Assembly (NCBI RefSeq): GCF_003259845.1
Contig: NZ_QLMJ01000003.1
Coordinates: forward strand, 434,001 to 498,000
Length of the DNA stretch: 64,000 nt
Direction: 5' to 3'
Origin: Actinoplanes lutulentus
GTDB taxonomy: Bacteria > Actinomycetota > Actinomycetes > Mycobacteriales > Micromonosporaceae
Within the stretch, counting starts at the first letter, position 1. Each line of letters starts with the position of its first letter. This document shows positions 1-8,150 of the stretch, piece by piece. Below the pieces are notes generated by a model. It did no database searches and was not told where the DNA came from. It was given only the letters and a program-made list of their open reading frames with translations. Both the position numbers and the translations under genes were made by a program.

Positions 1-23
1 GTGGCGGCGGGGCATCGCGCATA

Positions 24-60
24 GAGGGGCCGGACGTGTGAGGGGTGCGTCCGGCCTCTC
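24..60 (-). terminator. Probable terminator hairpin of the B12-binding gene
   Basis: Bases 24-35 pair with 49-60 around the core GGCCGGAC/GTCCGGCC, with one G-T wobble. The hairpin lies 40 bases past the stop codon of the leftward B12-binding gene. There is no U run after it on that strand, which is common for high-GC actinobacterial terminators, so termination is inferred from position and stability. Confidence 0.5.
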
Positions 61-100
61 CCCTTGCGGTGGCAGCCCGTGCCACCAGGGGTCCTATCGC

Positions 101-505
101 TCAGGACACCGGGGTGGCGACATTGGCGCGAACCCATTCGACGATGGATCCGGTGGTCGCACCCGGAGTAAATAGCTTCGCTACGCCGAGTGTTTCCAAT
201 TCCTTGATGTCGTCCTCAGGAATGATGCCTCCGCCGAAAACGACGATGTCCTGAGCATCACGTTCCGCCAACAGCTCAATTACTCTCCGGAAGAGCGTCA
301 TGTGCGCCCCGGAGAGAATCGAGAGACCGATCGCGTCGGCGTCCTCCTGAATCGCGGTCTCCACCACCTGTTCGGGCGTCTGGTGCAGCCCGGTGTAGAC
401 GACTTCCATGCCGGCATCACGCAACGCCCGCGCCACAACCTTGACGCCGCGGTCGTGACCGTCCAGTCCGGGCTTCGCCACCACGACTCTGATCCGTGCT
501 TGCAT
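101..505 (-). CDS. Cobalamin (B12)-binding domain protein, methylmalonyl-CoA mutase C-terminal type
   Basis: This 134-residue protein consists only of a cobalamin-binding domain like the C-terminal part of methylmalonyl-CoA mutase. The motif GLDGHDRG at residues 13-20 is the DxHxxG signature; His17 would be the lower axial cobalt ligand. [10 protein letters not shown] loop and a FTPGA stretch near the C terminus fit the same fold. Such small subunits pair with a separate mutase large subunit or act in B12-dependent isomerases, but no large subunit lies in the window. The ATG at 505 was chosen because GAAGGGG precedes it and homology begins there; the frame stays open to 730 without protein-like content. 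It is a single-gene unit. The exact partner enzyme cannot be told from sequence. Confidence 0.85.
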   Translation of the reverse strand: MQARIRVVVAKPGLDGHDRGVKVVARALRDAGMEVVYTGLHQTPEQVVETAIQEDADAIGLSILSGAHMTLFRRVIELLAERDAQDIVVFGGGIIPEDDIKELETLGVAKLFTPGATTGSIVEWVRANVATPVS

Positions 506-915
506 CCTGACCCCTTCGGGCTCCGACCCCGGTGCCGAGCGCCTCGTACGGGCAGCCCCCGCGGTCACCTGAACGAACGGTAACCCCCCAGCGCCGGAGC
601 GGGGTAGCGGTCCGCCCGGGCGGGTGGCTGACGGAATAGTTCCTTGGGTCACATTACTTTCTGCATTCCAGGCCATTACACAGGGTCGCGATATCGCCAA
701 CCTGGAAAGGTAACCAATTCGGACAATCACTGATCAACCCTGACCAGGAACTGTCATGAAAATGGCGCTGCGACTTGTGACTCGGCGGCCGTTTCGTTAC
801 CGTGGCCCACGGCTGTCGCACAGGTTCACTCCAAAGCGATGGTCCGGCAAACCACCGTTCACCGTTGTTCCTGGTGCGTGATGCCGCCGCAATGCCACTG
901 ACCGGAGGGTTGTTC
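506..915. other. Non-coding divergent region between the B12-binding gene and the first M23 peptidase gene
   Basis: About 410 bases without a convincing gene. It must hold the promoters of both divergent genes. I looked for a c-di-AMP (ydaO) riboswitch, which often precedes actinobacterial wall hydrolase genes, and could not recognise its conserved blocks. A less GC-rich stretch at 640-780 is the likeliest promoter zone. Confidence 0.4.
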
Positions 916-1662
916 GTGCGCCAGCGCTTGTCGTCTGAGCCCGATCGATATCGCGGCCGTCGCCGCGTTCCGACCCCTCCCCGCAGCCGTTACGCCGCGG
1001 TCGTCACGTCAGCATTCGTCGGTGCCGGTGTCGTCGCTCTCGGCGCCGCCTCGAACCTCCCGGACGCGAAAGACGTCAGCCCCGAGGTCCTGCAGAACCT
1101 CAAGAGTTCGCAGATCGCGGCCGACGCACTGAACAGCCGCACCGACGACGCCAACCGCGCCTCCCGGAGCAACGACCGGTCTGAGGGCGCCGAAGAGGTC
1201 AGTGCCGACGTCTCGGCGGAGGACATCTACCTCCTGCCCCTCGACGACTACCAGTTCACCTCGGCCTACGGGGTCCGCTTCGGCAAGCTGCACGCCGGCA
1301 TCGACCTGGCCGCCGCCGACGGGACGCCCTACAAGGCGGTTCACGCCGGCACGGTGACCAGCGCCGGCTACAACGGCGGCTACGGCTACTCGATCACCGT
1401 CCTGCAGAAGGACGGCACCGAGATCATCTACGCGCACTCGCGCCGCCTGCTGGTGAAAAAGGGCGACGAGGTGAAAGCGGGCCAGGTCATCGCCGAGGTC
1501 GGCAACACCGGGTACTCGTACGGGACGCACCTTCACCTCGAGATCCACGAGAAGGGCACCCCGGTCGACCCGATCGTCTTCCTCAAGGAACGCGGCGTCG
1601 ACATCAAGCTTCAGATCGAATCGGTGTACGCGGGCCTCGCTGCTGCCGAAGCAGCTTCCTGA
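916..1662 (+). CDS. Membrane-anchored or secreted M23 family metallopeptidase
   Basis: A 248-residue LytM/M23-type peptidase that would cleave peptide cross-bridges of peptidoglycan outside the membrane. A basic N terminus is followed by one hydrophobic segment (about residues 26-45), then a charged linker and the M23 domain. Zinc ligands are visible as His126 and Asp130 (HAGID) and His207 of HLH at 205-207, with YAHS between them, so the site looks intact. The GTG at 916 was chosen because GGAGGG lies six bases before it; the frame is open from 802, but that part looks non-coding. A second M23 gene follows 157 bases downstream in the same direction, and the two may be coregulated. Confidence 0.88.
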   Translation: MRQRLSSEPDRYRGRRRVPTPPRSRYAAVVTSAFVGAGVVALGAASNLPDAKDVSPEVLQNLKSSQIAADALNSRTDDANRASRSNDRSEGAEEVSADVSAEDIYLLPLDDYQFTSAYGVRFGKLHAGIDLAAADGTPYKAVHAGTVTSAGYNGGYGYSITVLQKDGTEIIYAHSRRLLVKKGDEVKAGQVIAEVGNTGYSYGTHLHLEIHEKGTPVDPIVFLKERGVDIKLQIESVYAGLAAAEAAS

Positions 1663-1819
1663 CCTTTCCCGCCATATCGATCGCTACCCGGCAAGCCGGT
1701 GATCAAACTCAGCCCGGTTGCATTCCGGTAGAAACTCTCCCCCAGGCTTCACGAACCAGCCTCACCAGGCCGACAGGAAACGTGACAGGAAAAAGTCACG
1801 TCCGTCGGGAGGCACACGC

Positions 1820-2734
1820 GTGGGGCAGCAGTCAGGACGGCACCGTCAGGAACGACTGCACCGTCACCGCGCACCCGCGCTTCCCGCGCTCTTCGCCTCC
1901 CGGGGCCGTACCGCGCTCTTTGCCTCCCGGGGCCGTACCGCGCTCTCGGTCACCGCGCTGAGCGCCACCATCGTCGCCGGAGTGGGCGCCGCCGGTGTCG
2001 CCGCCTCGGCCGCGCCGAACGTCGTGTCCAACCCGATCGCGCAGACCGTCGTGTCGAACCCCGTCGCCCACGTCACCGCCTCACATCCGTACGTCGAAGC
2101 GCCGATCGTGGCGCCGCCCGGCGACGAGGCCCCGGGCAAGCAGTTCCCGCGCAGCGCCGTTGCGGGTTCCGGGGACGGCGGCCGGCTCGGGCTCGGCGAC
2201 CGGCTCGGGCTCGGCAACCGGCTCGGCGAGGAGTCGGCCGCGCCGGCCGGTGTCGCTGTCCGGCTCAAGAAGCGCCCGGCCGTCACCGCGAAGGCCGCCA
2301 TCGCCAGGTCCGCCACCAGCAGCGCCGCGGCGTGGGTGCACCCGATCCCGGCGGCCGGCGTCACCTCATGCTTCGGGCCGCGCTGGGGCCGGCTGCACGC
2401 CGGCGTCGACCTGGCCGCGGCGTTCGGCACCACGATCGTCGCCGCCGGTGCGGGCGTCGTCGTCACCGCCGGACCGGATGGCGGGTACGGCAACGCCGTG
2501 CTGATCCAGCACAACAACGGGTACCTGACCCATTACGGTCACATGTCCGAAGTCCTGGTCGTCGCCGGGCAGACGGTCGACGCCGGCGAGCGGATCGGCC
2601 TGGAAGGCTCGACCGGGCACTCGACCGGCCCGCACCTGCACTTCGAGGTGCACGCGGGGCACTACAAGAACCCGATCGAGCCAACCGCGTGGATGCACGC
2701 CCAGGGCGTCGAGATCTCCGGCTGCGCGGGCTAG
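1820..2734 (+). CDS. Secreted M23 family metallopeptidase with repeat-containing N-terminal region
   Basis: A 304-residue M23 peptidoglycan endopeptidase. After a basic start and a hydrophobic segment ending near AASAAP there is a low-complexity linker of about 100 residues, then the C-terminal M23 domain with His193 and Asp197 (HAGVD), HYGHMS, and HLH at 272-274, so the zinc site is complete. The GTG at 1820 has GGGAGG seven bases upstream; an earlier in-frame TTG at 1718 lacks support. The N-terminal part carries a duplicated 9-residue unit (ALFASRGRT), and the linker has RLGLGD/RLGLGN repeats (18-bp units at 2183-2218), a sign of slippage. It is probably a paralogue of the preceding M23 gene with a different linker. 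Confidence 0.87.
   Translation: MGQQSGRHRQERLHRHRAPALPALFASRGRTALFASRGRTALSVTALSATIVAGVGAAGVAASAAPNVVSNPIAQTVVSNPVAHVTASHPYVEAPIVAPPGDEAPGKQFPRSAVAGSGDGGRLGLGDRLGLGNRLGEESAAPAGVAVRLKKRPAVTAKAAIARSATSSAAAWVHPIPAAGVTSCFGPRWGRLHAGVDLAAAFGTTIVAAGAGVVVTAGPDGGYGNAVLIQHNNGYLTHYGHMSEVLVVAGQTVDAGERIGLEGSTGHSTGPHLHFEVHAGHYKNPIEPTAWMHAQGVEISGCAG
1886..1939 (+). repeat. Two tandem copies of a 27-bp in-frame repeat
   Basis: Bases 1886-1912 and 1913-1939 are the same 27-base unit with one mismatch, beginning GCGCTCTT. They duplicate nine residues just before the signal segment of the M23 peptidase. The near-perfect identity points to a recent duplication. Confidence 0.9.
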
Positions 2735-2773
2735 AACCGTGCCGGCCAGATCTGGCCGACTGGATCTGGCCGG

Positions 2774-5248
2774 TTAGATCTTCTCGATCGGCGCGTGCCG
2801 GAGCACGAGCCACATCACCTGGTCGCCGAAGTCGATCTGGGCGCGGGCGCCCGGGCCCTGCCCCTCCACCGCGAGCACCCGGCCCAACCCGTACCGCTGG
2901 TGGTTGACCCGTTCGCCGGGCTCCACTTTCGGCACCGATTTCAGGTCGCTGGCCGTGGCGAGTTTGCTGGCGTCGATGCCGAGTCGTTCGGCGATGCGCT
3001 GGGCTTTGGGCGTACCCCCGGCGAAGCCGCCACCGCGCTGGCGGTCTCCCCCAGCGCGACCACCCACGCCCCCGCCGGTGCCGGACCAGGACGTGTACGA
3101 CCCTCCGGTGCGCTCCCATCGCAGCAGCTCGGGAGGCATCTCGTCGGTGAAGCGGGACGGCGGGTTGTACTGCGGCTGGCCCCACGCCGAGCGAGTCACC
3201 GCGCGGGAGAGGTAGAGGCGCTGCCGGGCGCGGGTGATCCCCACGTAGGCGAGGCGGCGCTCCTCCTCCAGCTCGCTGTTGTCGCCGAGCGCCCGCATGT
3301 GCGGGAAGACGCCGTCCTCGAGCCCGGTCAGGAAGACCACCGGGAACTCCAGGCCTTTCGCCGTGTGCAGCGTCATCAGCGTGACCACGCCCTGGTGGTC
3401 GGGGTCGTCGCTGGGGATCTGGTCGGCGTCGGCGACGAGCGCCACCTGCTCCAGGAAGCCCGCGAGGGTAGCCGCCTGAACTTCGTCCTCATCAGCCAGC
3501 GACTCGACGCGCTCGGTGTACTCCCGGGCGACGCTCACCAGCTCCTGAAGGTTTTCCACCCGGCCCTGGTCCTGCGGGTCGAGGCTTTCCTCCAGCTCGC
3601 CGAGCAGGCCGGAGCGCTGGAGAACCGCTTCCAGCACCTCCTCGGGCGGGGCGGTTTTCGCCAGCTCGCGCAGGTCGTCGAGGAGCTGGACGAAGTCGGC
3701 GATGCTGTTGGCGGACCGGGTCGAGATGCCCGGCGCGCTTTTCGCCCGGCGCAGGGCCTGGCCGAACGAGACCCGGTCGCGGGACGACAGCGCCTCGACG
3801 CAGGCCTCAGCGCGATCGCCGATGCCGCGGCGAGGGGTGTTCAGCACCCGGCGGATGCTGACCGTGTCGTCGTCGTTCACGATCGCGCGCAGGTAGCCCA
3901 GGGCGTCCCGGACCTCCTTACGCTCGTAGAAGCGCACCCCGCCGACCACCTTGTAGGGCAGGCCGACCCGGATGAACACCTCCTCGAACACACGCGACTG
4001 CGCGTTGGTCCGGTAGAACACCGCCACGTCGCCGGGGCGCACCTCGTGGTTGTCGCTGAGCCGGTCGATCTCCCGGGCCACCCAGTCGGCCTCGGCGTGC
4101 TCGGTGTCGGCCACGTAACCGACGATCTGCTCGCCGGCGCCCTGGTCGCTCCAGAGCCGTTTCGGCTTGCGGGAGGTGTTGCGGTCGATCACCGCGTTCG
4201 CCGCGGAGAGGATCGTCTGCGTCGAGCGGTAGTTCTGCTCCAGCAGGATGGTCCGGGCGTCCGGGTAGTCGCGCTCGAACTCCAGGATGTTGCGAATGGT
4301 CGCGCCGCGGAACGCGTAGATCGACTGGTCGGCGTCACCGACCACGCAGAGCTCGGACGGCGGCAGCTCGGCCGCCTGGTCGAGACCGACCAGCTCGCGG
4401 ATCAGCGTGTATTGGGCGTGGTTGGTGTCCTGGTACTCGTCGACGAGCACGTGCCGGAACCGCCGCCGATAAGCCTCGGCCACCAGCGGGTGCGACTGGA
4501 ACAGGTGCACCGTCGTCATGATGATGTCGTCGAAGTCCAGCGCGTGCGCCTCGCCCAGACGGCGCTGATAAAGCTCGTACGCCTCGGCGACGGCCCGCTC
4601 GTTGGGCCCGGTCGCCTTGGCCTTGAACTCCTGCGGGTCGGTCAGCTCGTTTTTCAGGTTGGACACCTGAGCGGCCAGGCCACGGGCGGTGTACCGCTTC
4701 GGGTCCAGGTCGAGCTCGCGGGCGACGAGCTGCATGAGGCGGCGCGAGTCGTCAGCGTCGTAGATCGAGAACGTGCTTTTCAGACCCACGTGCTCGTGCT
4801 CGGCACGCAGGATCCGCACACACGCCGAGTGGAACGTGGACACCCACATGAGCCGGGCGCGCGGGCCGACCAGCTCGGCCACCCGCTCTTTCATCTCGCC
4901 GGCGGCCTTGTTGGTGAAGGTGATCGCGATGATCTCCCCGGGATGCACGTCACGCTCGGCCAAGAGGTACGCGATCCGGTGCGTCAGCACCCGGGTCTTG
5001 CCCGAGCCGGCGCCGGCCACGATCAGCAGCGGTGTGCCGGAGTGGGTCACGGCGTCGCGCTGAGGACCGTTCAGCCCGTCGAGCAGGGCCTCCGGGTCGA
5101 GCCTGCGCGGGCTCGGCCGGGCGGCCGGCCTGACCGGCGTCTGGGCAGCCTGGGCAGGCTTCTCCGGCGCCCGCACGGCGGGCCCATCCGGCACCCGCCC
5201 AGCAGGCATGGAGAACAGGGTTTCGGCAGGTTCTGAGGAAGGTCGCAT
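2774..5248 (-). CDS. pcrA: ATP-dependent DNA helicase PcrA/UvrD
   Basis: A superfamily 1A 3'-5' DNA helicase of 824 residues, the usual PcrA size, acting in nucleotide excision repair, replication restart and removal of stalled RNA polymerase. All helicase motifs are visible: Walker A AGAGSGKT (78-85), DEYQDTN (II), GDADQSIYAFRG (III), QNYRST (IV), HTAKGLEFP (V) and YVGITRAR (VI). The C terminus, beginning GERVNHQRYGLGRV, matches the Tudor-like domain that contacts RNA polymerase. The start is uncertain: ATG at 5248 has no clear Shine-Dalgarno but a TACACT box close upstream, so it may be nearly leaderless; a TTG at 5281 preceded by GGCGGAG would add 11 residues. The gene is divergent from the 5'-nucleotidase gene. 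Confidence 0.95.
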   Translation of the reverse strand: MRPSSEPAETLFSMPAGRVPDGPAVRAPEKPAQAAQTPVRPAARPSPRRLDPEALLDGLNGPQRDAVTHSGTPLLIVAGAGSGKTRVLTHRIAYLLAERDVHPGEIIAITFTNKAAGEMKERVAELVGPRARLMWVSTFHSACVRILRAEHEHVGLKSTFSIYDADDSRRLMQLVARELDLDPKRYTARGLAAQVSNLKNELTDPQEFKAKATGPNERAVAEAYELYQRRLGEAHALDFDDIIMTTVHLFQSHPLVAEAYRRRFRHVLVDEYQDTNHAQYTLIRELVGLDQAAELPPSELCVVGDADQSIYAFRGATIRNILEFERDYPDARTILLEQNYRSTQTILSAANAVIDRNTSRKPKRLWSDQGAGEQIVGYVADTEHAEADWVAREIDRLSDNHEVRPGDVAVFYRTNAQSRVFEEVFIRVGLPYKVVGGVRFYERKEVRDALGYLRAIVNDDDTVSIRRVLNTPRRGIGDRAEACVEALSSRDRVSFGQALRRAKSAPGISTRSANSIADFVQLLDDLRELAKTAPPEEVLEAVLQRSGLLGELEESLDPQDQGRVENLQELVSVAREYTERVESLADEDEVQAATLAGFLEQVALVADADQIPSDDPDHQGVVTLMTLHTAKGLEFPVVFLTGLEDGVFPHMRALGDNSELEEERRLAYVGITRARQRLYLSRAVTRSAWGQPQYNPPSRFTDEMPPELLRWERTGGSYTSWSGTGGGVGGRAGGDRQRGGGFAGGTPKAQRIAERLGIDASKLATASDLKSVPKVEPGERVNHQRYGLGRVLAVEGQGPGARAQIDFGDQVMWLVLRHAPIEKI

Positions 5249-5413
5249 CGCGGGAGCAAGTGTATGCCGACCCCCCGACAAGAATTCTCCGCCGACCCGC
5301 CCGTCGCATCGGTCGCAAGCAATCTATTTGTCACCGCGAAGTGGTGGCGATGAATCAACTGATCCACCAGGCTGTCCAGGTCGGCGAAAAAATCACTCCG
5401 ATCGGGGGACCCA

Positions 5414-7240
5414 TTGAAACGGTTGCGTCTCGCCCTACCGGCTGCCGCACTGGCTGCCGTCGCCACGCTTGCTGCGCTGCCGGCCGCCCCGGTCGCGGTC
5501 GCTGCTCCTCCGGCCGAGTTCAACCCGGTTTCCGCCTCGTTCGGCGTACCCAAGGGGAAGGTCGTAAAGGGTCAGTTCCTGAGCTATAACGACTTCCACG
5601 GCGCGATCGACCCACCGACCGGCAGCGGCGCGGTGGTGAACGCGAGCGGCACCAGCACACCGGCCGGCGGGGTGGAATACCTCGCGACCTGGCTGAAGAA
5701 GCTGCGCGCCGAGGCGAAGACCGAGGGCCGTCAGACGATCACGGCCGGCGCCGGTGACCTGATCGGCGCGACGCCGCTGGTCAGCGCCGCGTTCCACGAC
5801 GAACCGACGATCGAGTTGATGAACGAGATCGGGTTGCAGGTCAGCTCGGTCGGCAACCACGAGTTCGACGAGGGCGTGACCGAGCTCCTGCGCATCCAGC
5901 GCGGCGGCTGCCACCCGACCGACGGCTGCCAGGACGGCGACGGTTTCCGGGGCGCCAAGTTCAGCTACCTCGCGGCGAACACGATCGACAAGAAGACCAA
6001 TCTGCCGATCCTGCCGCCCATCGAGATCAAGTACGTCGACGGTGTGCCGGTCGGCTTCATCGGCATGACCCTCGAAGGCACCCCCGGCATCGTCAACCCG
6101 GCCGGCATCCAGAACGTGCGTTTCACCGACGAGGTCGAGACCGCGAACAAGTGGAGCAACCTGCTCAAGCTCTTCGGCGTGAAGGCGCAGGTGCTGCTCC
6201 TGCACGAGGGCGGTTCGCAGGGCAGCGCCACCCCGACGCCGGGTGTCTCCGACTGCACCGGCTTCACCGGGCCGATCGTGCCGATCGTCGCGGGCCTCAA
6301 CCCCGAGATCAGCATCGTCATCTCCGGGCACACGCACCGCTTCTACTCGTGCAAGCTGCCGAACAGCAAGGGCGCCGACACGGTCGTCACCAGCGCCGGC
6401 ACCAACGGCCAGATCGTGACCGACATCGACTACTCGCTGGACAAGCGGACCGGCCGGTTCACCGAGATCACCGCGAAAAACGTGATCGTCGAGAACGGCG
6501 TCCCGGACGGCAAGGGTGGCTGGCTGCGTGACGCGGCCGGGGCGTACCTGCGCAACCCGGACACCGTCGACGCTGCCGCCAAGAAGGTGGCCGACAAGTA
6601 CCGCACCGCGGTCGCCCCGATCGCCAACAAGATCGTCGGCAGCATCAGCGCGGACATCGTCCGGACCACCACCCCGGCCGGCGAGAGCCCGCTCGGTGAC
6701 GTGATCGCCGACGCGCAGCTGGCGTACACGTCCGCCGGCGGAGCACAGATCGCCCTGATGAACCCGGGCGGCATCCGCGCCGACCTGGACGCCGACCAGA
6801 CGTCCGGTGAGGCGTACGGCCAGGTCACCTACGGCGAGGCGTTCACCGTCCAGCCGTTCAACAACCTGGTGGTCACACAGACCTTCACCGGCGCGCAGAT
6901 CAAGAACGTGCTGGAGCAGCAGTTCATCGGCTTCAGCGGCCAGACCGCCCAGCGCATCCTCCAGGTGTCAGCCGGCCTGACCTACACCTGGAGCGCCTCG
7001 GCCGCCCCCGGCTCAAAGATCAGCAACCTAGCCCTCAACAGCGTGCCGATCGACCCCGCCGCCAGCTACCTGGTCACCACGAACGACTTCCTGGCCAACG
7101 GCGGCGACGGCTTCAGCTACCTCGCCCAGGGCACCGGCCGGGTCACCGCTCCGGGCTTCGACGTGGACGCCCTCGTGGCGTACCTCGCCACCGGCCCGAT
7201 CGCCCCCGGCCCGGCCAACCGCATCAGCACCACGTCCTGA
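5414..7240 (+). CDS. Secreted bifunctional metallophosphatase/5'-nucleotidase
   Basis: A 608-residue exported enzyme of the UshA/5'-nucleotidase family that would hydrolyse extracellular nucleotides for phosphate and nucleoside salvage. An N-terminal Sec signal of about 30 residues precedes a metallophosphatase domain with the metal-binding motifs YNDFHG, GAGDLIG, GNHEFDEG and SGHTHRF. The C-terminal substrate domain starts near SPLGDVIAD and includes MNPGGIR and NDFLANGGDGF, which supply the nucleobase-binding loop. There is no LPXTG or lipobox, so the product is probably released. The start is TTG at 5414 behind CGGGGGA. It is transcribed alone, away from pcrA, and is followed directly by a 34-bp repeat array. 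Confidence 0.9.
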   Translation: MKRLRLALPAAALAAVATLAALPAAPVAVAAPPAEFNPVSASFGVPKGKVVKGQFLSYNDFHGAIDPPTGSGAVVNASGTSTPAGGVEYLATWLKKLRAEAKTEGRQTITAGAGDLIGATPLVSAAFHDEPTIELMNEIGLQVSSVGNHEFDEGVTELLRIQRGGCHPTDGCQDGDGFRGAKFSYLAANTIDKKTNLPILPPIEIKYVDGVPVGFIGMTLEGTPGIVNPAGIQNVRFTDEVETANKWSNLLKLFGVKAQVLLLHEGGSQGSATPTPGVSDCTGFTGPIVPIVAGLNPEISIVISGHTHRFYSCKLPNSKGADTVVTSAGTNGQIVTDIDYSLDKRTGRFTEITAKNVIVENGVPDGKGGWLRDAAGAYLRNPDTVDAAAKKVADKYRTAVAPIANKIVGSISADIVRTTTPAGESPLGDVIADAQLAYTSAGGAQIALMNPGGIRADLDADQTSGEAYGQVTYGEAFTVQPFNNLVVTQTFTGAQIKNVLEQQFIGFSGQTAQRILQVSAGLTYTWSASAAPGSKISNLALNSVPIDPAASYLVTTNDFLANGGDGFSYLAQGTGRVTAPGFDVDALVAYLATGPIAPGPANRISTTS

Positions 7241-7255
7241 CCAACGGGGATGGGA

Positions 7256-7391
7256 GCCCACGGTGGGTTCCCATCCCCCGACCACAAAAGCCCACCGTGT
7301 GCCCTCATCCCCCGGCCACGAAAGCCCACCGTGTGCCCTCGTCCCGGCGGGCCTCCGGCCCACCGTGTGCCTCTGGTCGCGCTGGGCGGCT
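7256..7391 (+). repeat. Array of four 34-bp tandem repeats
   Basis: Units start at 7256, 7290, 7324 and 7358, exactly 34 bases apart, and share the head GCCCACCGTGTGCC (the first unit reads GCCCACGGTGGGTT). The second half of each unit diverges progressively. The array begins 16 bases after the 5'-nucleotidase stop codon. Reading frames through it have no credible protein, and the role is unknown. Confidence 0.8.
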
Positions 7392-7452
7392 CGCTTCCAG
7401 CTCCCCTTTCGGTACGCCCGGAGCACGGTGTCCCACGGTTCGGGCGGTTTCC

Positions 7453-7482
7453 TTGCGGGCTGGTCCGCGGCGGGGGCATACT
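7453..7482 (+). promoter_or_regulatory. Predicted promoter of the chorismate mutase leader
   Basis: TTGCGG (7453-7458) and CATACT (7477-7482) are separated by 18 bases. The predicted transcription start, about seven bases after the -10, falls on the GTG of the FFYY leader ORF at 7489, so that ORF would be leaderless, a common arrangement in actinobacteria. Confidence 0.5.
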
Positions 7483-7488
7483 CGGCTC

Positions 7489-7554
7489 GTGATCCAGCGG
7501 GCGCGATTTTTTTACTACGGCACCGGAAGTCCGGCAGCCGTAGGTCGCGTCTGA
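7489..7554 (+). CDS. Putative Phe/Tyr-rich leader peptide upstream of chorismate mutase
   Basis: A 21-codon ORF starting with GTG and ending with TGA contains the run RARFFYYG. The two Phe codons are TTT-TTT (7507-7512), rare in these GC-rich genes, which use TTC almost throughout, and two Tyr codons follow (7513-7518). Phe and Tyr are the two end products of the chorismate mutase branch, the enzyme encoded next. The ORF ends 15 bases before a strong hairpin and 95 bases before the chorismate mutase start. This matches the logic of amino-acid attenuators such as the Phe-rich aroR leader before aroF in Corynebacterium. Translation of the ORF is inferred. Confidence 0.7.
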   Translation: MIQRARFFYYGTGSPAAVGRV

Positions 7555-7569
7555 TCCACAGACCTACAT

Positions 7570-7599
7570 CAAGCCCCGGGCCTTCCAGCTCGGGGCTTG
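7570..7599 (+). terminator. Putative attenuator hairpin between the FFYY leader and chorismate mutase
   Basis: CAAGCCCCG (7570-7578) pairs perfectly with CGGGGCTTG (7591-7599) around a 12-base loop. A smaller stem, GTAGGTC (7540-7546) with GACCTAC (7561-7567), brackets the leader stop codon. No U run follows. CTCGGG at 7589-7594 in the right arm is also complementary to CCCGAG at 7635-7640, which runs into the GAGGAG ribosome site of the next gene, so control at translation is possible. I see no clear classical antiterminator. Confidence 0.55.
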
Positions 7600-7649
7600 C
7601 TGCTGCCCGGGCCGGGTCGACCGGGGCGCGAGCACCCGAGGAGCACGAC

Positions 7650-8108
7650 ATGACCGCCGAGACGGTGGACCAGCAAAGCGCCGAAACGGCCGGCGAGGAA
7701 AGCGCCCCGACTGCCGGCAATCAAAGCGCCCCGACCGCCGGCGAGGAAAGCGCCCCGACTGCCGGCGAGCAGAGCGGCCCGACCGCTAGCCGGGAAAGCG
7801 GCCCGACCGCCGGCCAAGTCACCGGCGAGGACCTTGACCAGAAGACCGGCGCCGGCGCGGCGCCTGCCGCTGCGGCGATCCGTGCGAAGCGTGAGCGCAT
7901 CGACGCTATCGACCAGGCGATCATCGACCTCTGGCTGGAGCGCGCGAGCCTCTCCCAGGAAGTCGGCAAGACCCGCATGGCCAGCGGCGGCACCCGCCTC
8001 GTCCTGGCCCGCGAACGCGAGATCGTCGAACGCTTCCGCAGCGCCCTGGGCCCCGATGGCACCCAGGTAGCCCTCCTGCTCCTGCGCTCAGGCCGCGGCC
8101 CCCTGTAA
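7650..8108 (+). CDS. Chorismate mutase, AroQ type, with repetitive N-terminal tail
   Basis: A 152-residue protein whose last 75 or so residues form an all-helical AroQ chorismate mutase, which converts chorismate to prephenate, the first step towards Phe and Tyr. Recognisable features are IRAKRERIDAID, the LSQEVGKTR stretch, LAREREIVERFR and the C-terminal LLLRSGRGPL typical of the actinobacterial family. Conserved Arg and Lys residues of the active site appear present. The first 70 residues are a Ser/Ala/Pro/Glu-rich tail built from 8-residue repeats and should be disordered. ATG at 7650 follows GAGGAG by six bases. The upstream FFYY leader and hairpin suggest control by Phe/Tyr supply. Confidence 0.9.
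   Translation: MTAETVDQQSAETAGEESAPTAGNQSAPTAGEESAPTAGEQSGPTASRESGPTAGQVTGEDLDQKTGAGAAPAAAAIRAKRERIDAIDQAIIDLWLERASLSQEVGKTRMASGGTRLVLAREREIVERFRSALGPDGTQVALLLLRSGRGPL
7677..7820 (+). repeat. Six 24-bp in-frame repeats in the chorismate mutase tail
   Basis: Six consecutive 24-base units encode variants of the octapeptide SAPTAGEE. Units 2-4 are nearly identical at DNA level and units 5-6 have drifted. The repeats lie wholly in the non-catalytic tail. Confidence 0.85.
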
Positions 8109-8150
8109 CCACCAGCTCTCGCAGCCCGAACTCGACACGCACCAGCAGCC

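Noticed and set aside
506..1819. Possible c-di-AMP (ydaO) riboswitch before either M23 peptidase gene
   Set aside because: Actinobacterial wall hydrolase genes often have one, but I could not find its conserved core blocks or pairing in either leader. A covariance-model search would decide.
2795..5236. 813-residue open frame opposite pcrA
   Set aside because: It is a shadow frame caused by high GC content; its composition is Arg/Val/Gly/His-rich without motifs, while the other strand encodes a complete helicase.
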